Shown: positions 35,568-44,800 of the stretch, in pieces | How positions within the stretch are numbered: position 1 is the stretch's first letter | Layout of the letters: every line of letters starts with the position of its first letter | NCBI RefSeq assembly: GCF_009857445.1 | Contig: NZ_WWCN01000004.1 | Coordinates: forward strand, 1-64,000 | Direction of reading: 5' to 3' | Source: Duganella flavida | Lineage (GTDB): Bacteria > Pseudomonadota > Gammaproteobacteria > Burkholderiales > Burkholderiaceae_D | Length of the DNA stretch: 64,000 nt | Notes under the pieces: model-generated | Told to the model about the DNA's origin: nothing | Database searches by the model: none | Seen by the model: the letters and a program-made list of their open reading frames with translations, nothing else | Translations under genes and position numbers: made by a program

Positions 35568-36719
35568 ATGTCTCTCAATGTTTTCTGGTTTATCCCTACC
35601 CACGGCGACAGCCGCTATCTCGGCACGTCGAAGGGCGCACGTCCGATCGACGCCAACTACCTGAAACAGGTAGCGGTAGCTGCCGACACGCTGGGCTACG
35701 ATGGCGTGTTGCTGCCGACCGGCCGTTCTTGCGAAGATGCCTGGGTGGTGGCGTCGTCGCTGATTCACGTGACGCAGCAGCTGAAATTTTTAGTGGCGAT
35801 CCGTCCGGGCCTGACCACGCCGGGCCTGGCGGTGCGCATGGCTTCCACTTTCGACCGTTTGTCGAATGGCCGCCTGCTGATCAACGTCGTCACCGGCGGC
35901 GACCAGGGCGAACTGGAAGCGGACGGCTTATTCGCCGACCACGCCAAGCGCTACGAAATTTCGGATGAATTCATCCGCGTGTGGCGCGCTTCGCTGGCGG
36001 GCGAGGGCGGCGACAAGGGTTACGATTTCGAGGGCAAACATATTCAAGTCAAGGGCGCGAAGACGCTGTATCCGCCGGTACAGAAGCCATATCCGCCCTT
36101 GTACTTTGGCGGTTCGTCCGAACCGGCGCACGAACTGGCTGCGGAGCAGATGGACGTGTACCTGACCTGGGGCGAACCGCCGGCGGCCGTCGCGGCAAAG
36201 CTGGACGACATCCGCGCCCGCGCCGCCAAGCATGGCCGTACGGTGAAATTCGGCATCCGCCTGCACGTGATCGTGCGTGAGACGAATGAGGAAGCATGGC
36301 GCGCCGCCGATGAGTTGATTAGCCACCTGGACGACGACACCATCACCAAGGCGCAAGCAGCATTTTCGAAAATGGATTCCGTTGGACAGCAACGCATGGC
36401 AGCCCTGCACGGTGGCCGCCGCGACAAGCTGGAAGTATCGCCCAACCTCTGGGCCGGCGTGGGACTGGTGCGTGGTGGCGCCGGGACCGCGCTGGTGGGC
36501 GACCCCGAAACCGTGGCGGCGCGCATCAAGGAGTATGCGGATCTCGGCATCGAGACCTTCATTTTCTCGGGCTACCCGCATCTTGAAGAGTCGTACCGCT
36601 TTGCGGAGCTGGTGTTCCCGCTGCTGGGCAAGGGCAAGGATCACGGCGAGCAATCGCTGACCGGCCCATTCGGCGAAATCATGGCCAGCGATATCGTGCC
36701 GAAGAAGAAGGCCGCGTAA
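35568..36719 (+). CDS. ssuD: FMNH2-dependent alkanesulfonate monooxygenase (SsuD)
   Basis: A 383-residue luciferase-fold enzyme that cleaves C1 and longer alkanesulfonates to aldehyde and sulfite. It begins [20 protein letters not shown], with [19 protein letters not shown] near 50-67 and [18 protein letters not shown] near 120-137, all SsuD hallmarks. The start ATG 35568 follows AAGGA after the ssuA stop; the frame to 35520 lies inside ssuA. Its TAA is directly followed by the ssuC ATG. Confidence 0.95.
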   Translation: MSLNVFWFIPTHGDSRYLGTSKGARPIDANYLKQVAVAADTLGYDGVLLPTGRSCEDAWVVASSLIHVTQQLKFLVAIRPGLTTPGLAVRMASTFDRLSNGRLLINVVTGGDQGELEADGLFADHAKRYEISDEFIRVWRASLAGEGGDKGYDFEGKHIQVKGAKTLYPPVQKPYPPLYFGGSSEPAHELAAEQMDVYLTWGEPPAAVAAKLDDIRARAAKHGRTVKFGIRLHVIVRETNEEAWRAADELISHLDDDTITKAQAAFSKMDSVGQQRMAALHGGRRDKLEVSPNLWAGVGLVRGGAGTALVGDPETVAARIKEYADLGIETFIFSGYPHLEESYRFAELVFPLLGKGKDHGEQSLTGPFGEIMASDIVPKKKAA

Positions 36720-37478
36720 ATGAAGAAGCAAAGTGTATGGACGCCGTGGATACTGCCGGTGCTGCTGATCGCAGTGTGGCAAGTGTCGTCGCAACTGGGC
36801 TGGCTGTCCAGCCGCATCTTGCCCGAGCCGTGGGCGGTGGCGAAGGCTTTCTGGGCGCTGGCTGTCTCCGGCGAGTTGTGGGTGCATCTGCGTACTAGCT
36901 TGTGGCGCGCGGCCAGCGGCTTTGCCATCGGTGCGAGCCTCGGCCTGCTGCTTGGCCTGTTGACCGGCAGCTTCCGCCAGGCGGAAACGCTGCTCGACAC
37001 CACGCTGCAGATGATCCGCAACATCCCGGCGCTAGCCTTGATTCCGCTGGTGATCCTGTGGTTCGGCATCGACGAAACGGCCAAGCTGTTCTTGCTGGCG
37101 GTGGGCGTGTTCTTCCCGGTGTACCTGAATACTTTCCACGGCATCCGCTCGGCTGACCAAGGCTTGATTGAAATGGCGCGTAGCTACGGCCTGTCTGGCT
37201 GGCCGCTGTACCGCGATGTGATTTTGCCGGCGGCGCTGCCGTCAATCCTGGTGGGCGTACGTTTTTCGCTGGGCCTGGTGTGGGTGCTGCTGATTGTGGC
37301 GGAGACGATTTCGGCACAAGCGGGCATCGGCTACATGACCATGAATGCACGTGAGTTTTTGCAGACCGACGTGGTGCTGGTCGGGATCTTGTTGTACGCC
37401 TTGCTGGGCAAGCTGGCGGATTTGGTGTCGCGCGGATTGGAGAAGCACTTCCTGCGCTGGAACCCCGCATACCGTTAA
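36720..37478 (+). CDS. ssuC: Aliphatic sulfonate ABC transporter permease (SsuC)
   Basis: A 252-residue inner-membrane permease with six predicted helices and the coupling motif region EMARSYGLSGWPLYRDVILP. Start abuts the ssuD stop without spacer, so translation is probably coupled. It pairs with SsuB to import sulfonates delivered by SsuA. Confidence 0.93.
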   Translation: MKKQSVWTPWILPVLLIAVWQVSSQLGWLSSRILPEPWAVAKAFWALAVSGELWVHLRTSLWRAASGFAIGASLGLLLGLLTGSFRQAETLLDTTLQMIRNIPALALIPLVILWFGIDETAKLFLLAVGVFFPVYLNTFHGIRSADQGLIEMARSYGLSGWPLYRDVILPAALPSILVGVRFSLGLVWVLLIVAETISAQAGIGYMTMNAREFLQTDVVLVGILLYALLGKLADLVSRGLEKHFLRWNPAYR

Positions 37479-37487
37479 GGAGATCAC

Positions 37488-38306
37488 ATGTTTATATCCA
37501 CCGCTTTATTTGATACTGGCACGACGCTGCGCGATGGTGCGACGTGGACCTCGGCCCAACCGCCGCGCCGGCAGGGCGTGTCGCTGGAACTGGACCAGGT
37601 GAGCAAATCGTTCGGCACGCGGCAAGTGCTGAACGACGTGCAGCTGGAGCTGAAGGCGGGCGAGTTTGTCGCCATCGTCGGTCGTAGCGGCTGTGGCAAA
37701 AGCACGCTGCTGCGCGCGATTGCAGGGCTGGAGAGCACCGACCAGGGCAGCATCGCGATAGGCAAAGGCAGCATCGCGGCCAGCATCCGCATCATGTTCC
37801 AGGAGGCGCGCCTGCTGCCGTGGAAGACGGTGCTGGAGAATGTGGCCATCGGCCTGCCGCATGCGCTGAACGCGGCGGCGGCGACCTTGGCCACTGTAGG
37901 TCTCGCGGAGCGCGCCAACGATTGGCCGTCGGAGCTGTCGGGTGGCCAGCGCCAGCGCGTGGCCCTGGCGCGCGCGCTGCTGCATGAGCCGCAGTTGCTG
38001 CTGCTGGACGAGCCACTGGGGGCGCTTGATGCGCTGACCCGTATCGAGATGCAGCAGCTGATCGAATCTCTATGGCTGTCGCGCGGTTTCACCGCAGTGC
38101 TGGTGACGCACGATGTGCAGGAAGCCCTGGCCTTGGCCGATCGCGTGGTGCTGATCGAAGAAGGCCGCATCACGCTGGACTTGAAAGTCGACCTGCCACG
38201 CCCGCGCGGCCGTGGCAACCCCGCCTTCGCCGCACTGGAACAGCGCCTGCTGTCCCGCATCCTGAACCAAACTCCCGTCACCTCGGCCGTTGCGGCCGCA
38301 GCATAA
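37488..38306 (+). CDS. ssuB: Aliphatic sulfonate ABC transporter ATP-binding protein (SsuB)
   Basis: A 272-residue ATPase. Walker A is GRSGCGKST near 65-73, signature [16 protein letters not shown], Walker [16 protein letters not shown]. About 30 residues precede the first strand, a little longer than E. coli SsuB. Last gene of the ssu operon; no strong terminator was seen after it, only a weak GCC/GGC hairpin near 38310. Confidence 0.93.
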   Translation: MFISTALFDTGTTLRDGATWTSAQPPRRQGVSLELDQVSKSFGTRQVLNDVQLELKAGEFVAIVGRSGCGKSTLLRAIAGLESTDQGSIAIGKGSIAASIRIMFQEARLLPWKTVLENVAIGLPHALNAAAATLATVGLAERANDWPSELSGGQRQRVALARALLHEPQLLLLDEPLGALDALTRIEMQQLIESLWLSRGFTAVLVTHDVQEALALADRVVLIEEGRITLDLKVDLPRPRGRGNPAFAALEQRLLSRILNQTPVTSAVAAAA

Positions 38307-38445
38307 AGCCAGCCTTAAGGCAGATACCGCTTTCCTATCGTTTCGTTATCATAACCGTATTCGGATATGATCGATTTTATCGATAGTAAAGCGGTAAATT
38401 TTTCGTTTTACAACTTTAGATGTCGCGAGCATAATCAGCGTCACT

Positions 38446-38461
38446 TGAACAATTATGTTCA
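38446..38461. promoter_or_regulatory. Small palindrome upstream of the YceI gene
   Basis: TGAACA-ATTA-TGTTCA lies 20 bases before the yceI-like ATG, inside a stretch that should hold its promoter or leader. It may be an operator. The AT-rich 38307-38445 region before it contains repeated ATCGAT words (38370 and 38379) but no clear gene. Confidence 0.3.
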
Positions 38462-38480
38462 CCACATTAGGAGTTTCTAA

Positions 38481-39047
38481 ATGAAAAAAATCGTTGCCCT
38501 GCTGATCGCTGCTGGTGTTTCGCTGACCGCTTTCGCGGCTCCGGAAAGCTTCTCGTCGGACGCTAACCACACCTTCTCCAGCTTCAGCTACAGCCACTTT
38601 GGCTACTCGACCCAGCAAAGCCGTTTCAACAACACCACCGCCAAGTTCACCATCGACCGCGCTGCCAAAACCGGCTCGGTAGAAGCGACCATTGACGCCA
38701 AATCGGTGGACACCGGCTCCAAGCTGTTCGACGGCCACATCCAGGGCGAAGATTTCCTCGACACCGCTAAGTTCCCGACCATCACCTACAAGTCGACCAA
38801 GGTCAACTTTAAAGGCGACGTGCCGGCCACCGTTGAAGGCAACCTGACCATCAAGGGCGTGACCAAGCCAGTGACCCTGACCATCACCCACTTCTCGTGC
38901 ATGGACCACCCAATGATGAAGAAACTGGCTTGCGGCGCCAACGCCACTGCCACCATCAAGCGTACCGAGTTCAACGCCGGCAAATACGCGCCGCACGTGG
39001 GCGATGACGTGACCCTGTCGTTCGCTATCGAAGCACTGAAAGACTAA
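38481..39047 (+). CDS. YceI family periplasmic protein
   Basis: A 188-residue exported lipocalin-like protein. Signal peptide residues 1-19 (KKIVALLIAAGVSLTAFA) ends AFA-AP. The YceI domain covers the rest, with FSYSHFGYSTQQSRFN, HIQGEDFLDTAKFPTITYKS and FVIEALKD-like end (here FAIEALKD). YceI proteins bind long-chain isoprenoids or fatty-acid amides in a beta-barrel; physiological role is often base or oxidative stress. AGGAG is at ideal spacing, and a terminator follows at 39085. A second YceI-domain protein, a lipoprotein, lies at 56732. Confidence 0.92.
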   Translation: MKKIVALLIAAGVSLTAFAAPESFSSDANHTFSSFSYSHFGYSTQQSRFNNTTAKFTIDRAAKTGSVEATIDAKSVDTGSKLFDGHIQGEDFLDTAKFPTITYKSTKVNFKGDVPATVEGNLTIKGVTKPVTLTITHFSCMDHPMMKKLACGANATATIKRTEFNAGKYAPHVGDDVTLSFAIEALKD

Positions 39048-39084
39048 TACCGGGAACTGGGCTCGCCTCAATTCTCTGACACCG

Positions 39085-39118
39085 CCGGCGCTGTACGCAT
39101 GTAGAGCGCCGGTTTTTA
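39085..39118 (+). terminator. Rho-independent terminator after the YceI gene
   Basis: CCGGCGCT and AGCGCCGG pair perfectly around a 12-base loop and are followed by TTTTTATT. It separates the YceI gene from the amidohydrolase gene. Confidence 0.88.
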
Positions 39119-39135
39119 TTTTCCAGGAGTAGTTC

Positions 39136-40899
39136 ATGAAATTGACGCAGCTCGCATTCGCGGCGGCTTTCGCCTGCGCGTCCCAGTCGCACGCAGCGAC
39201 GGACCTCATCATCACGAATGGCAAGGTCGCCACCATGACCAAAGAGGGCGCTTTCGCGCAAGCCCTCGCCATCAAGGACGGCAAGATAGCAGCCGTGGGC
39301 AGCAACGCCCAAATCCTCAAACTCAAATCCGCACACACGCAAGTCATCGACGCCGCCGGCAAGACCGTGATCCCCGGCCTGAATGACTCGCACCTGCACA
39401 TCATCCGCGAAGGCCTGAACTACAACGCCGAGCTGCGCTGGGATGGTGTCACCTCGCTCAAGCAAGCCTTGCAGATGTTGAAGGAGCAGGCCGCACGCAC
39501 GCCGGACGGTGCATGGATCAAAGTGGTCGGCGGCTGGAACGAATTCCAGTTCGAAGAAAAACGCCTGCCGACGCTGGAAGAAATCAATGAAGCAGTGCCG
39601 GACAAGCCGGTGTTCCTGCTCTATCTGTATGGCCTCGGCTTCCTGAACAAAAAGGGCATCGACACGCTGGGCTACAGCGCCGACACCAAATTCAAGGACG
39701 GCGTGGTCGAGCTGGGCGCGGACGGCAAACCAACTGGCAAGCTGATCGCCAAGCCCAACGCGATGATCCTGTACACCACGCTGGCCAAGACCAACGTGCT
39801 GCCACGCGAACAGCAGCTGAACTCAACGCAGCAGTACTACTCCGAACTCAACCGCCTCGGCCTGACCAGCGCCATTGATGCGGGCGGTGGCGGACAAGCC
39901 TATCCGGACGATTATGCCGTCAGCCTGGAACTGGCGAAAAACGGCAAGCTGACCGTGCGCACCTCCTACTACCTGTTCGCGCAAAAGCCGGGCAAGGAGC
40001 TGGAAGATTACCAGCGCTGGCTGACGCTCACCCATCCTGACAAGAACGAGCACCTGTTCTACGCCAACGGCTACAACACCGAAGGCGGCGGTGAGAACCT
40101 GGTGTGGAGCGCAGCCGACTTTGAAAACTTCCTCGAACCGCGTCCCGACATGCCGTCGCAAATGGAGAGCGAACTGGAGCCGGTGCTGCGCCTGCTGGTC
40201 AAGAACCGCTGGCCGTTCCGCATCCACGCCACCTACGACGAGAGCATCGACCGCGACCTGGCGGTGATCGAAAAAGTGAATAAAGACACGCCGCTGAACG
40301 GCCTGCGCTGGTTCTTCGACCACGCCGAGACCATCAGCGACAAGCAGCTGGCGCGCGTAAAAGCGCTGGGCGGCGGTATAGCGGTGCAGGACCGCATGTA
40401 CTTCCAGGGCGAGCTGTACTGGAAGCAGTACGGCGCGCAAACGCGCCAGATGCCGCCGATTCAGAAAATGCTGGCGATGAAAATCCCAGTCGGCCTTGGC
40501 ACCGACGGCACCCGCGTGTCCAGCTACGGCCCATGGCCGTCGATCTATTGGGCAGTGACTGGCAAGACTGCCGGCGGCCTGAAAATCTGGCAGGACAAGG
40601 ATGTGCTGAGCCGCTATCAGGCACTGAAGCTGATGACCCAAGGCAGCGCATGGATGAGCGGCGAAGAAAAGCTGAAAGGTACGCTGGCCAAAGGCCAGTA
40701 CGCCGACCTGGTGATCCTGCCGCAGGACTACTTCACGATGGATGTGGAGAAGATCAAGAACCTCGAAGCCAGCCTGACCATCGTCAACGGCAAGGTGGTG
40801 TATGCCGCGCCTGAGTACGGCCAGTACGCGCCGGCCAAGCTGGAAGTCGCACCGGACTGGAGTCCCGTCAAATACTACGGCGGCTACCAGAACAAGTAA
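39136..40899 (+). CDS. Amidohydrolase family protein (YtcJ-like), exported
   Basis: A 587-residue metal-dependent hydrolase with a signal peptide (residues 1-21, ending SHA-AT). The mature enzyme starts with the small beta-domain (DLIITNGKVATM) and TIM barrel metal motif NDSHLHI near 81-87, and later FRIHATYDE and LGTDGTRV supply further His and Asp ligands. YtcJ-like enzymes hydrolyse N-substituted formamides or related amides. A periplasmic location is uncommon enough to note. The substrate cannot be assigned. CCAGGAG precedes the ATG. Confidence 0.87.
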   Translation: MKLTQLAFAAAFACASQSHAATDLIITNGKVATMTKEGAFAQALAIKDGKIAAVGSNAQILKLKSAHTQVIDAAGKTVIPGLNDSHLHIIREGLNYNAELRWDGVTSLKQALQMLKEQAARTPDGAWIKVVGGWNEFQFEEKRLPTLEEINEAVPDKPVFLLYLYGLGFLNKKGIDTLGYSADTKFKDGVVELGADGKPTGKLIAKPNAMILYTTLAKTNVLPREQQLNSTQQYYSELNRLGLTSAIDAGGGGQAYPDDYAVSLELAKNGKLTVRTSYYLFAQKPGKELEDYQRWLTLTHPDKNEHLFYANGYNTEGGGENLVWSAADFENFLEPRPDMPSQMESELEPVLRLLVKNRWPFRIHATYDESIDRDLAVIEKVNKDTPLNGLRWFFDHAETISDKQLARVKALGGGIAVQDRMYFQGELYWKQYGAQTRQMPPIQKMLAMKIPVGLGTDGTRVSSYGPWPSIYWAVTGKTAGGLKIWQDKDVLSRYQALKLMTQGSAWMSGEEKLKGTLAKGQYADLVILPQDYFTMDVEKIKNLEASLTIVNGKVVYAAPEYGQYAPAKLEVAPDWSPVKYYGGYQNK

Positions 40900-41484
40900 T
40901 CAGCCGACGAACCAGCCGATCACCGCGCCCGCAGCCAGCAGCCACAACAGATGGATGCGGGTGCGCCAGATCAGCAAGCCGGCGCCGGCCGCCACCAGCC
41001 ACAGCGGCCAATCCTGGGCCGGGTTGCCGTTGGCAGTGGCCAGGATCACGCCGACCGATACCATCAAGCCCACCACCACCGGCGCCAGGCCTTGCTTGAA
41101 GGCGCGCACGCCCAGCAGTTCGCGATTCTGGTGGCCCCAGCGCGCTGCGAGATAAGTCAGCGTGGTGCTCGGGATCAGGATGCCCAGCATGGTCACCGCC
41201 ACGCCGGCAAACGCCAGCGCGTAGCTGCCCGCGTTGAGGCCGACATTCCAGCCCATCAGCGCCACGAACAGCACATTCGGTCCCGGTGCGGCTTGCGCGA
41301 TGGCGATGGCGTTGTTGAACTGCGCTTGTGTCAGCCAGTGATGTTCTTCCACCAGATAGCGGTGCATTTCGGTCGAAGTGGAAATCGCGCCGCCAATCGA
41401 CATCAGCGACATCAGCATGTAGTGCGCGAACAGGTCCAGCCAGTCCGCCGCGCTGAGGACGATATGCAGTGGCGCCTCGCTCAT
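40900..41484 (-). CDS. Chromate transporter, C-terminal-half protein (ChrA short chain)
   Basis: A 194-residue membrane protein with one CHR domain: LMSIGGAISTSTEMHRYLV, then AIAIAQAAPGPNVLFVALMG with the conserved PGPN motif, and about five to six helices. ATG 41484 overlaps the stop of the first ChrA-like gene (ATGA). The two chains probably form a heterodimer like other two-gene short-chain CHR transporters, where the halves insert in opposite topology. Chromate or sulfate-like anion export is the family function. Confidence 0.9.
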   Translation of the reverse strand: MSEAPLHIVLSAADWLDLFAHYMLMSLMSIGGAISTSTEMHRYLVEEHHWLTQAQFNNAIAIAQAAPGPNVLFVALMGWNVGLNAGSYALAFAGVAVTMLGILIPSTTLTYLAARWGHQNRELLGVRAFKQGLAPVVVGLMVSVGVILATANGNPAQDWPLWLVAAGAGLLIWRTRIHLLWLLAAGAVIGWFVG

Positions 41485-42059
41485 GCCGCGCCTCCCTTCA
41501 GCTTGCGGTAGGTGAGCGCATAACCGAGCCCACCCAGCACCAGCAGCGTGTACGCCAACGGCAAGCGCAGCACCAGCACAAAGCCCACGCACAGCAGCGC
41601 AATCGCCGCGTTTTGCCAGCGCGGCAGCGGATGCCTGCGCAAGGCCGACGCCAGCTTGAGGCCGGTCGCGGCAATCATCCCGGCGGTCACAGCGGCCATG
41701 CCGCGCAGCGCCCCCGTTACGCCCGGATGGCTGCCGTACTGGGCGTACAGCAGTGCCAGCACCAGCACCACCAGCAGCGGCACGCACAGCATGCCAGCCA
41801 GTGCCACCAGCGCACCGCGCAGGCCGAAATAGCGGTCGCCGATCATCAGCGACAGGTTGACTACGTTCGGCCCCGGCATGATTTGCGCGACCGCCCAGTC
41901 TTCGATGAATTCCTCCGGTGTCAGCCACTTCTTGCGCTCGACCATTTCACGCTGTACCACGGCCAGCACGCCGCCGAATCCTTGCAGCGCCAGGACGGTG
42001 AAAGAAATGAATAAATCCAGCAAGGAAGTAGGGCGGGGGCGGGCGGTCTCGGGCGTCAT
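41481..42059 (-). CDS. Chromate transporter, N-terminal-half protein (ChrA short chain)
   Basis: A 192-residue CHR-domain membrane protein. TVLALQGFGGVLAVVQREMV, then DWAVAQIMPGPNVVNLSLMIG carry the family motifs, and six hydrophobic segments follow. It pairs with the overlapping downstream gene. Short-chain CHR pairs are common in Burkholderiales. Export of chromate is a family-level inference; other roles are possible. Confidence 0.9.
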   Translation of the reverse strand: MTPETARPRPTSLLDLFISFTVLALQGFGGVLAVVQREMVERKKWLTPEEFIEDWAVAQIMPGPNVVNLSLMIGDRYFGLRGALVALAGMLCVPLLVVLVLALLYAQYGSHPGVTGALRGMAAVTAGMIAATGLKLASALRRHPLPRWQNAAIALLCVGFVLVLRLPLAYTLLVLGGLGYALTYRKLKGGAA

Positions 42060-42192
42060 ACCGCATTATAGAACGGCATAAATTTAATTGCGGAATGATA
42101 GGAGCTTGCCATTGACTTTGTACCATGGTCGGCCATACTCCTTGAGCGCATCACCGATCGGGCGGCAGCCCTGACTCTCACCAAGGATCATG

Positions 42193-42381
42193 ATGAACGT
42201 TACGATAGTCCAGCAGCGCCAAGACGAGGCCGGCAGCGCAGTGGTCGAGCGCGGCATCACCGTACAGTCCAGCTTCAACACCGTATGTGCCATCGAATAC
42301 CTGAAATCGCATAATGTGCATCCGAAAGTAATCGAACGGGTGTTATTACACCCTGATCAGCGGCGAAAAACGGTGCATTGA
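42193..42381 (+). CDS. Small conserved-type hypothetical protein, 62 residues
   Basis: A soluble 62-residue protein I cannot name. It starts MNVTIVQQRQDEAG and ends in a His/Arg-rich tail with a segment FNTVCAIEYLKSHNV that could be a short amphipathic helix. AAGGA precedes tandem ATGs at 42190 and 42193; spacing favours the second. The strong start region and balanced codon use support a real gene, although no domain is recognised. Confidence 0.5.
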   Translation: MNVTIVQQRQDEAGSAVVERGITVQSSFNTVCAIEYLKSHNVHPKVIERVLLHPDQRRKTVH

Positions 42382-42399
42382 TATGCGCTGCCGGCGTTT

Positions 42400-42614
42400 A
42401 CTTATGCACAAATCATGTTGACAAGAATTTTTTTGAAAAGTTTTCTTGTTACAATCTGTGAAAATCTAAGTCATTGATTTTAAAGGGTAATGTTTTTGCC
42501 TCTTGGATGGGCAGTTTGTTGAAAACCGCGCCGTTACAGGGGCTCTGCATTGTCAATGGGGGTATATCCACATAGATATCCACAGCAATTGTGGATATCC
42601 TGAAAAACGCTTAT
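42400..42614 (+). repeat. ~215-bp non-coding element with DnaA-box-like sites, copy A
   Basis: This copy lies just past the 3' end of the receiver-PAS gene. Compared without gaps to copy B (43643-43857), it shares ACTTATGCACA at offset 0, TAAGTCATTGATTTTAA at offset 67, GCCGTTA at 130, TGTCAA at 151 and TGTGGATATC at 190. DnaA-box-like nonamers are TTATGCACA (42402-42410), ATATCCACA (42564-42572 and 42576-42584) and its inverse TGTGGATAT (42590-42598). No coding frame is evident. Confidence 0.75.
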
Positions 42615-42636
42615 GGACCAGTCACTTAAGCGAAAC

Positions 42637-43530
42637 TTAAAGTGGTTTTTTGAGTGCCTGCAGCACGCTGCCGACCAATACGGCGCCACCGTCGTCACTG
42701 GTGGCGGTGACACGCAGGCGCACTTCCTGGCCATCGCGGCGCCAGGTGCTGATCACATCGGTCCAGGCTTCGCCGTCTTTTAGCGCTTGCAGCGCATCGG
42801 CCAACTGGTCTTGCGGATAGGGTGAGGGATGCAGCAGGCGCGGATCGGCGCCCAGCAGTTCCTCGCGGCTGAACTGGTACACCGCGCACAGCTTATCGTT
42901 GACCGAGGCAATCTTGCCGCGCTCGTCCAGCGTGGCGATCACGGCGTGCTGGTCGACCACGCTCAATAGCCGGCGCGCTTCATCCAGTTCGGCCTGCAGC
43001 GACACCATTTGCCGGTGCGCCTGCTCCAGGCCGGCGTACGCGCGCAGCGAGGAAATCACCGTGGTGAACAGCTTGCGCGTGGTCAGGTCGGTCTTGCACC
43101 AGAAATCGTTGATGTCGTAGTCGAGGATGATGCTGTGTTCCAGCGCCTGGCCAGGCTGGCCGGTGCGCAGCACGATGCGCACCAGCTGGTTGTGCAGCTG
43201 GTCGCGGATCTGGCGCGCCACCATCAGGCCGGCGTCGCTGGTTTCCATGATGACGTCCAGCAGCACCAGCGCGATGTCGGGCGTATTGCGTAGTACGTTG
43301 AGGGCTTCCTCGCCGCTGTAGGCGTGCAGGAAACTGAGCCGGCGGCCCTGGAAGCAGGCATTACTCAGCGAGAATTTCGTGACGACGTGCACGTCCACAT
43401 CGTCGTCCACGATCAGGACGCGCCAAGGCGGCGGCCCACCGGCGGCGCTAGCATTGCCCGTGCGCGGCTGGTTGCTGGGCGGCGCCTCGTCTTCTATCAT
43501 CCAATCGGTATCGTCGTCGTTCTGATTCAT
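42637..43530 (-). CDS. Response-regulator receiver protein with PAS domain
   Basis: A 297-residue signalling protein. After a ~35-residue acidic lead, a CheY-like receiver spans residues ~36-160 with the acidic pocket VDDD (41-44) and phospho-acceptor Asp92 (LLDVIMETSDAG). A coiled-coil linker runs ~175-195 and a PAS domain covers ~195-290 (DERGKIASVNDKLCAVYQFS). No DNA-binding, GGDEF or kinase output is present, so it may relay through protein contact. The gene is flanked on both sides by the homologous non-coding elements at 42400 and 43643. Confidence 0.88.
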   Translation of the reverse strand: MNQNDDDTDWMIEDEAPPSNQPRTGNASAAGGPPPWRVLIVDDDVDVHVVTKFSLSNACFQGRRLSFLHAYSGEEALNVLRNTPDIALVLLDVIMETSDAGLMVARQIRDQLHNQLVRIVLRTGQPGQALEHSIILDYDINDFWCKTDLTTRKLFTTVISSLRAYAGLEQAHRQMVSLQAELDEARRLLSVVDQHAVIATLDERGKIASVNDKLCAVYQFSREELLGADPRLLHPSPYPQDQLADALQALKDGEAWTDVISTWRRDGQEVRLRVTATSDDGGAVLVGSVLQALKKPL

Positions 43531-43642
43531 GCATCAAGTCCCAGTTAGGTCGAACAGGCCGATCTCAGAGTGACACTATTCCTCGCCAGCACTTTTGTCA
43601 AAGAATTCGCAGTGTGGCGAAACAACGGGTGTGGTTCTTCCC

Positions 43643-43857
43643 ACTTATGCACATAAAATTATTTTTAAAGAAGCGAAAAAGCCGCCCGGCGGCGACTTTT
43701 TCCATTTTGTAAGTCATTGATTTTAAGCGATAAAAAATCTGCCTGTGGATTAAGCAATTTATTGTTTCGCCCGCCGTTAAAGGCGTTCTCGGCTGTCAAG
43801 AGGGGCTTATTCACATGCTTATCCACAGTTGATGTGGATATCTGGAAAAACCGCTTT
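43643..43857 (+). repeat. ~215-bp non-coding element with DnaA-box-like sites, copy B
   Basis: This second copy lies in the same orientation upstream of the receiver-PAS gene, between it and a small membrane protein gene. Box-like nonamers are TTATGCACA (43645-43653), TTATTCACA (43807-43815), the canonical TTATCCACA (43819-43827) and the inverted TGTGGATAT (43833-43841), all at the same offsets as in copy A. An additional inverted TGTGGATTA is at 43744-43752. A GC hairpin (GCCGC-CCG-GCGGC) flanked by A and T runs occurs at 43676-43701. Confidence 0.75.
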
Positions 43858-44209
43858 AGATACGCTGACTTATGCTTTTTGGTGGAGAAAATGCTTGCGC
43901 TACGTCATGCGACAAGTGGCGGCTCAGCAGGATCAGGAACACCACCAGCGCATGCAGCGCCAGCGCGAAGGTCACGGCCACGTTGGCTTGGGCGCCAGCC
44001 AGCGCCGGGTAGGCCAGCAGGGCCAGCGCTGGCGACACGCCGTAACGATCGGAGTTTAACATTTGCTTGGCATCCAGTTTGACCCAGGCAATGATGCCGA
44101 TGCCGAATAGTACCCAGCCGGCCCCTGGGGCGTCGAGGTTGCCGAGCATGAAGGCGGCCAGCAAGGCGATGGCGCTGAGGGGCAGGGGCAGCTTGTGCAG
44201 GCGTTTCAT
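43856..44209 (-). CDS. Small multi-pass membrane protein, hypothetical
   Basis: A 117-residue protein with three to four predicted helices: residues ~10-24, 28-44 (GAGWVLFGIGIIAWVKL), 60-72 and 75-96. No catalytic motif. The ATG 44209 is preceded by AGAGAGAG-type purines. Its 3' end touches copy B of the DnaA-box element. I do not recognise the family. It is probably a real gene because its hydrophobic pattern is regular. Confidence 0.6.
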   Translation of the reverse strand: MKRLHKLPLPLSAIALLAAFMLGNLDAPGAGWVLFGIGIIAWVKLDAKQMLNSDRYGVSPALALLAYPALAGAQANVAVTFALALHALVVFLILLSRHLSHDVAQAFSPPKSISQRI

Positions 44210-44315
44210 GATGTGCTCTCTCTGTATGCGGTGGAATTGAGAGACAGATTAACGCCTGCGCCTAAATAGGTAAATTTTATTATTTCTATTATTTCGATAA
44301 ATTTTCTGTTTTTCT

Positions 44316-44687
44316 CTAAATCGCCGCGAGCAGCCTGCGCACCGCGCCGTGCGCCATCACCAGCTCCGGGCCGTCGTGCAGCATGGCGTTGTACTTGGCG
44401 CGGAATTCCTGGTCGCCTTCCTCGCATGGGCCGATCAGCATTTCCAGCGACTGGCGGAAGGCCTTGGCCTCGGCCGGCGTGACCGGCTCTTTTTCGTCCA
44501 GCCGTTCGTCGATCTGCGTCATCAGGCCGGACAGCTTTTGCAGCCAGGCAAAATGGGGATGGTTGGTAATCAGCTGCAGATGTTCCAATGGACTGCCGAC
44601 ATTGCCGAAGTACTGGCTTTCGATGTGGATCAGCTGTTTGTGCAGGTCGCGCAGGGCGCGCGTCAATTGGTGGAGTTGTGTGTTCAT
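44316..44687 (-). CDS. Conserved-type hypothetical protein, helical, 123 residues
   Basis: A soluble helical protein with no signal peptide or membrane helix. It starts NTQLHQLTRALRDLHKQLI and has regular heptad-like leucines, an EPVTPAEAKAFRQSLEML segment near 68-85 and one cysteine (PCEEGD). I recall similar ~120-residue proteins in Burkholderiales but no established function. The gene is separate from its neighbours and precedes an AT-rich promoter-like gap at 44210-44315. Confidence 0.6.
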   Translation of the reverse strand: MNTQLHQLTRALRDLHKQLIHIESQYFGNVGSPLEHLQLITNHPHFAWLQKLSGLMTQIDERLDEKEPVTPAEAKAFRQSLEMLIGPCEEGDQEFRAKYNAMLHDGPELVMAHGAVRRLLAAI

Positions 44688-44800
44688 GATGCCATCTTAG
44701 CAGAGGCAGGGTGAGTGCAAAGCCTGCATTAAGGTAGATAGTGTTTCAGTCGCGCGCCCCCTAAGATAAAGGTTCTCTAGACCCCACATGGAACCCCATC

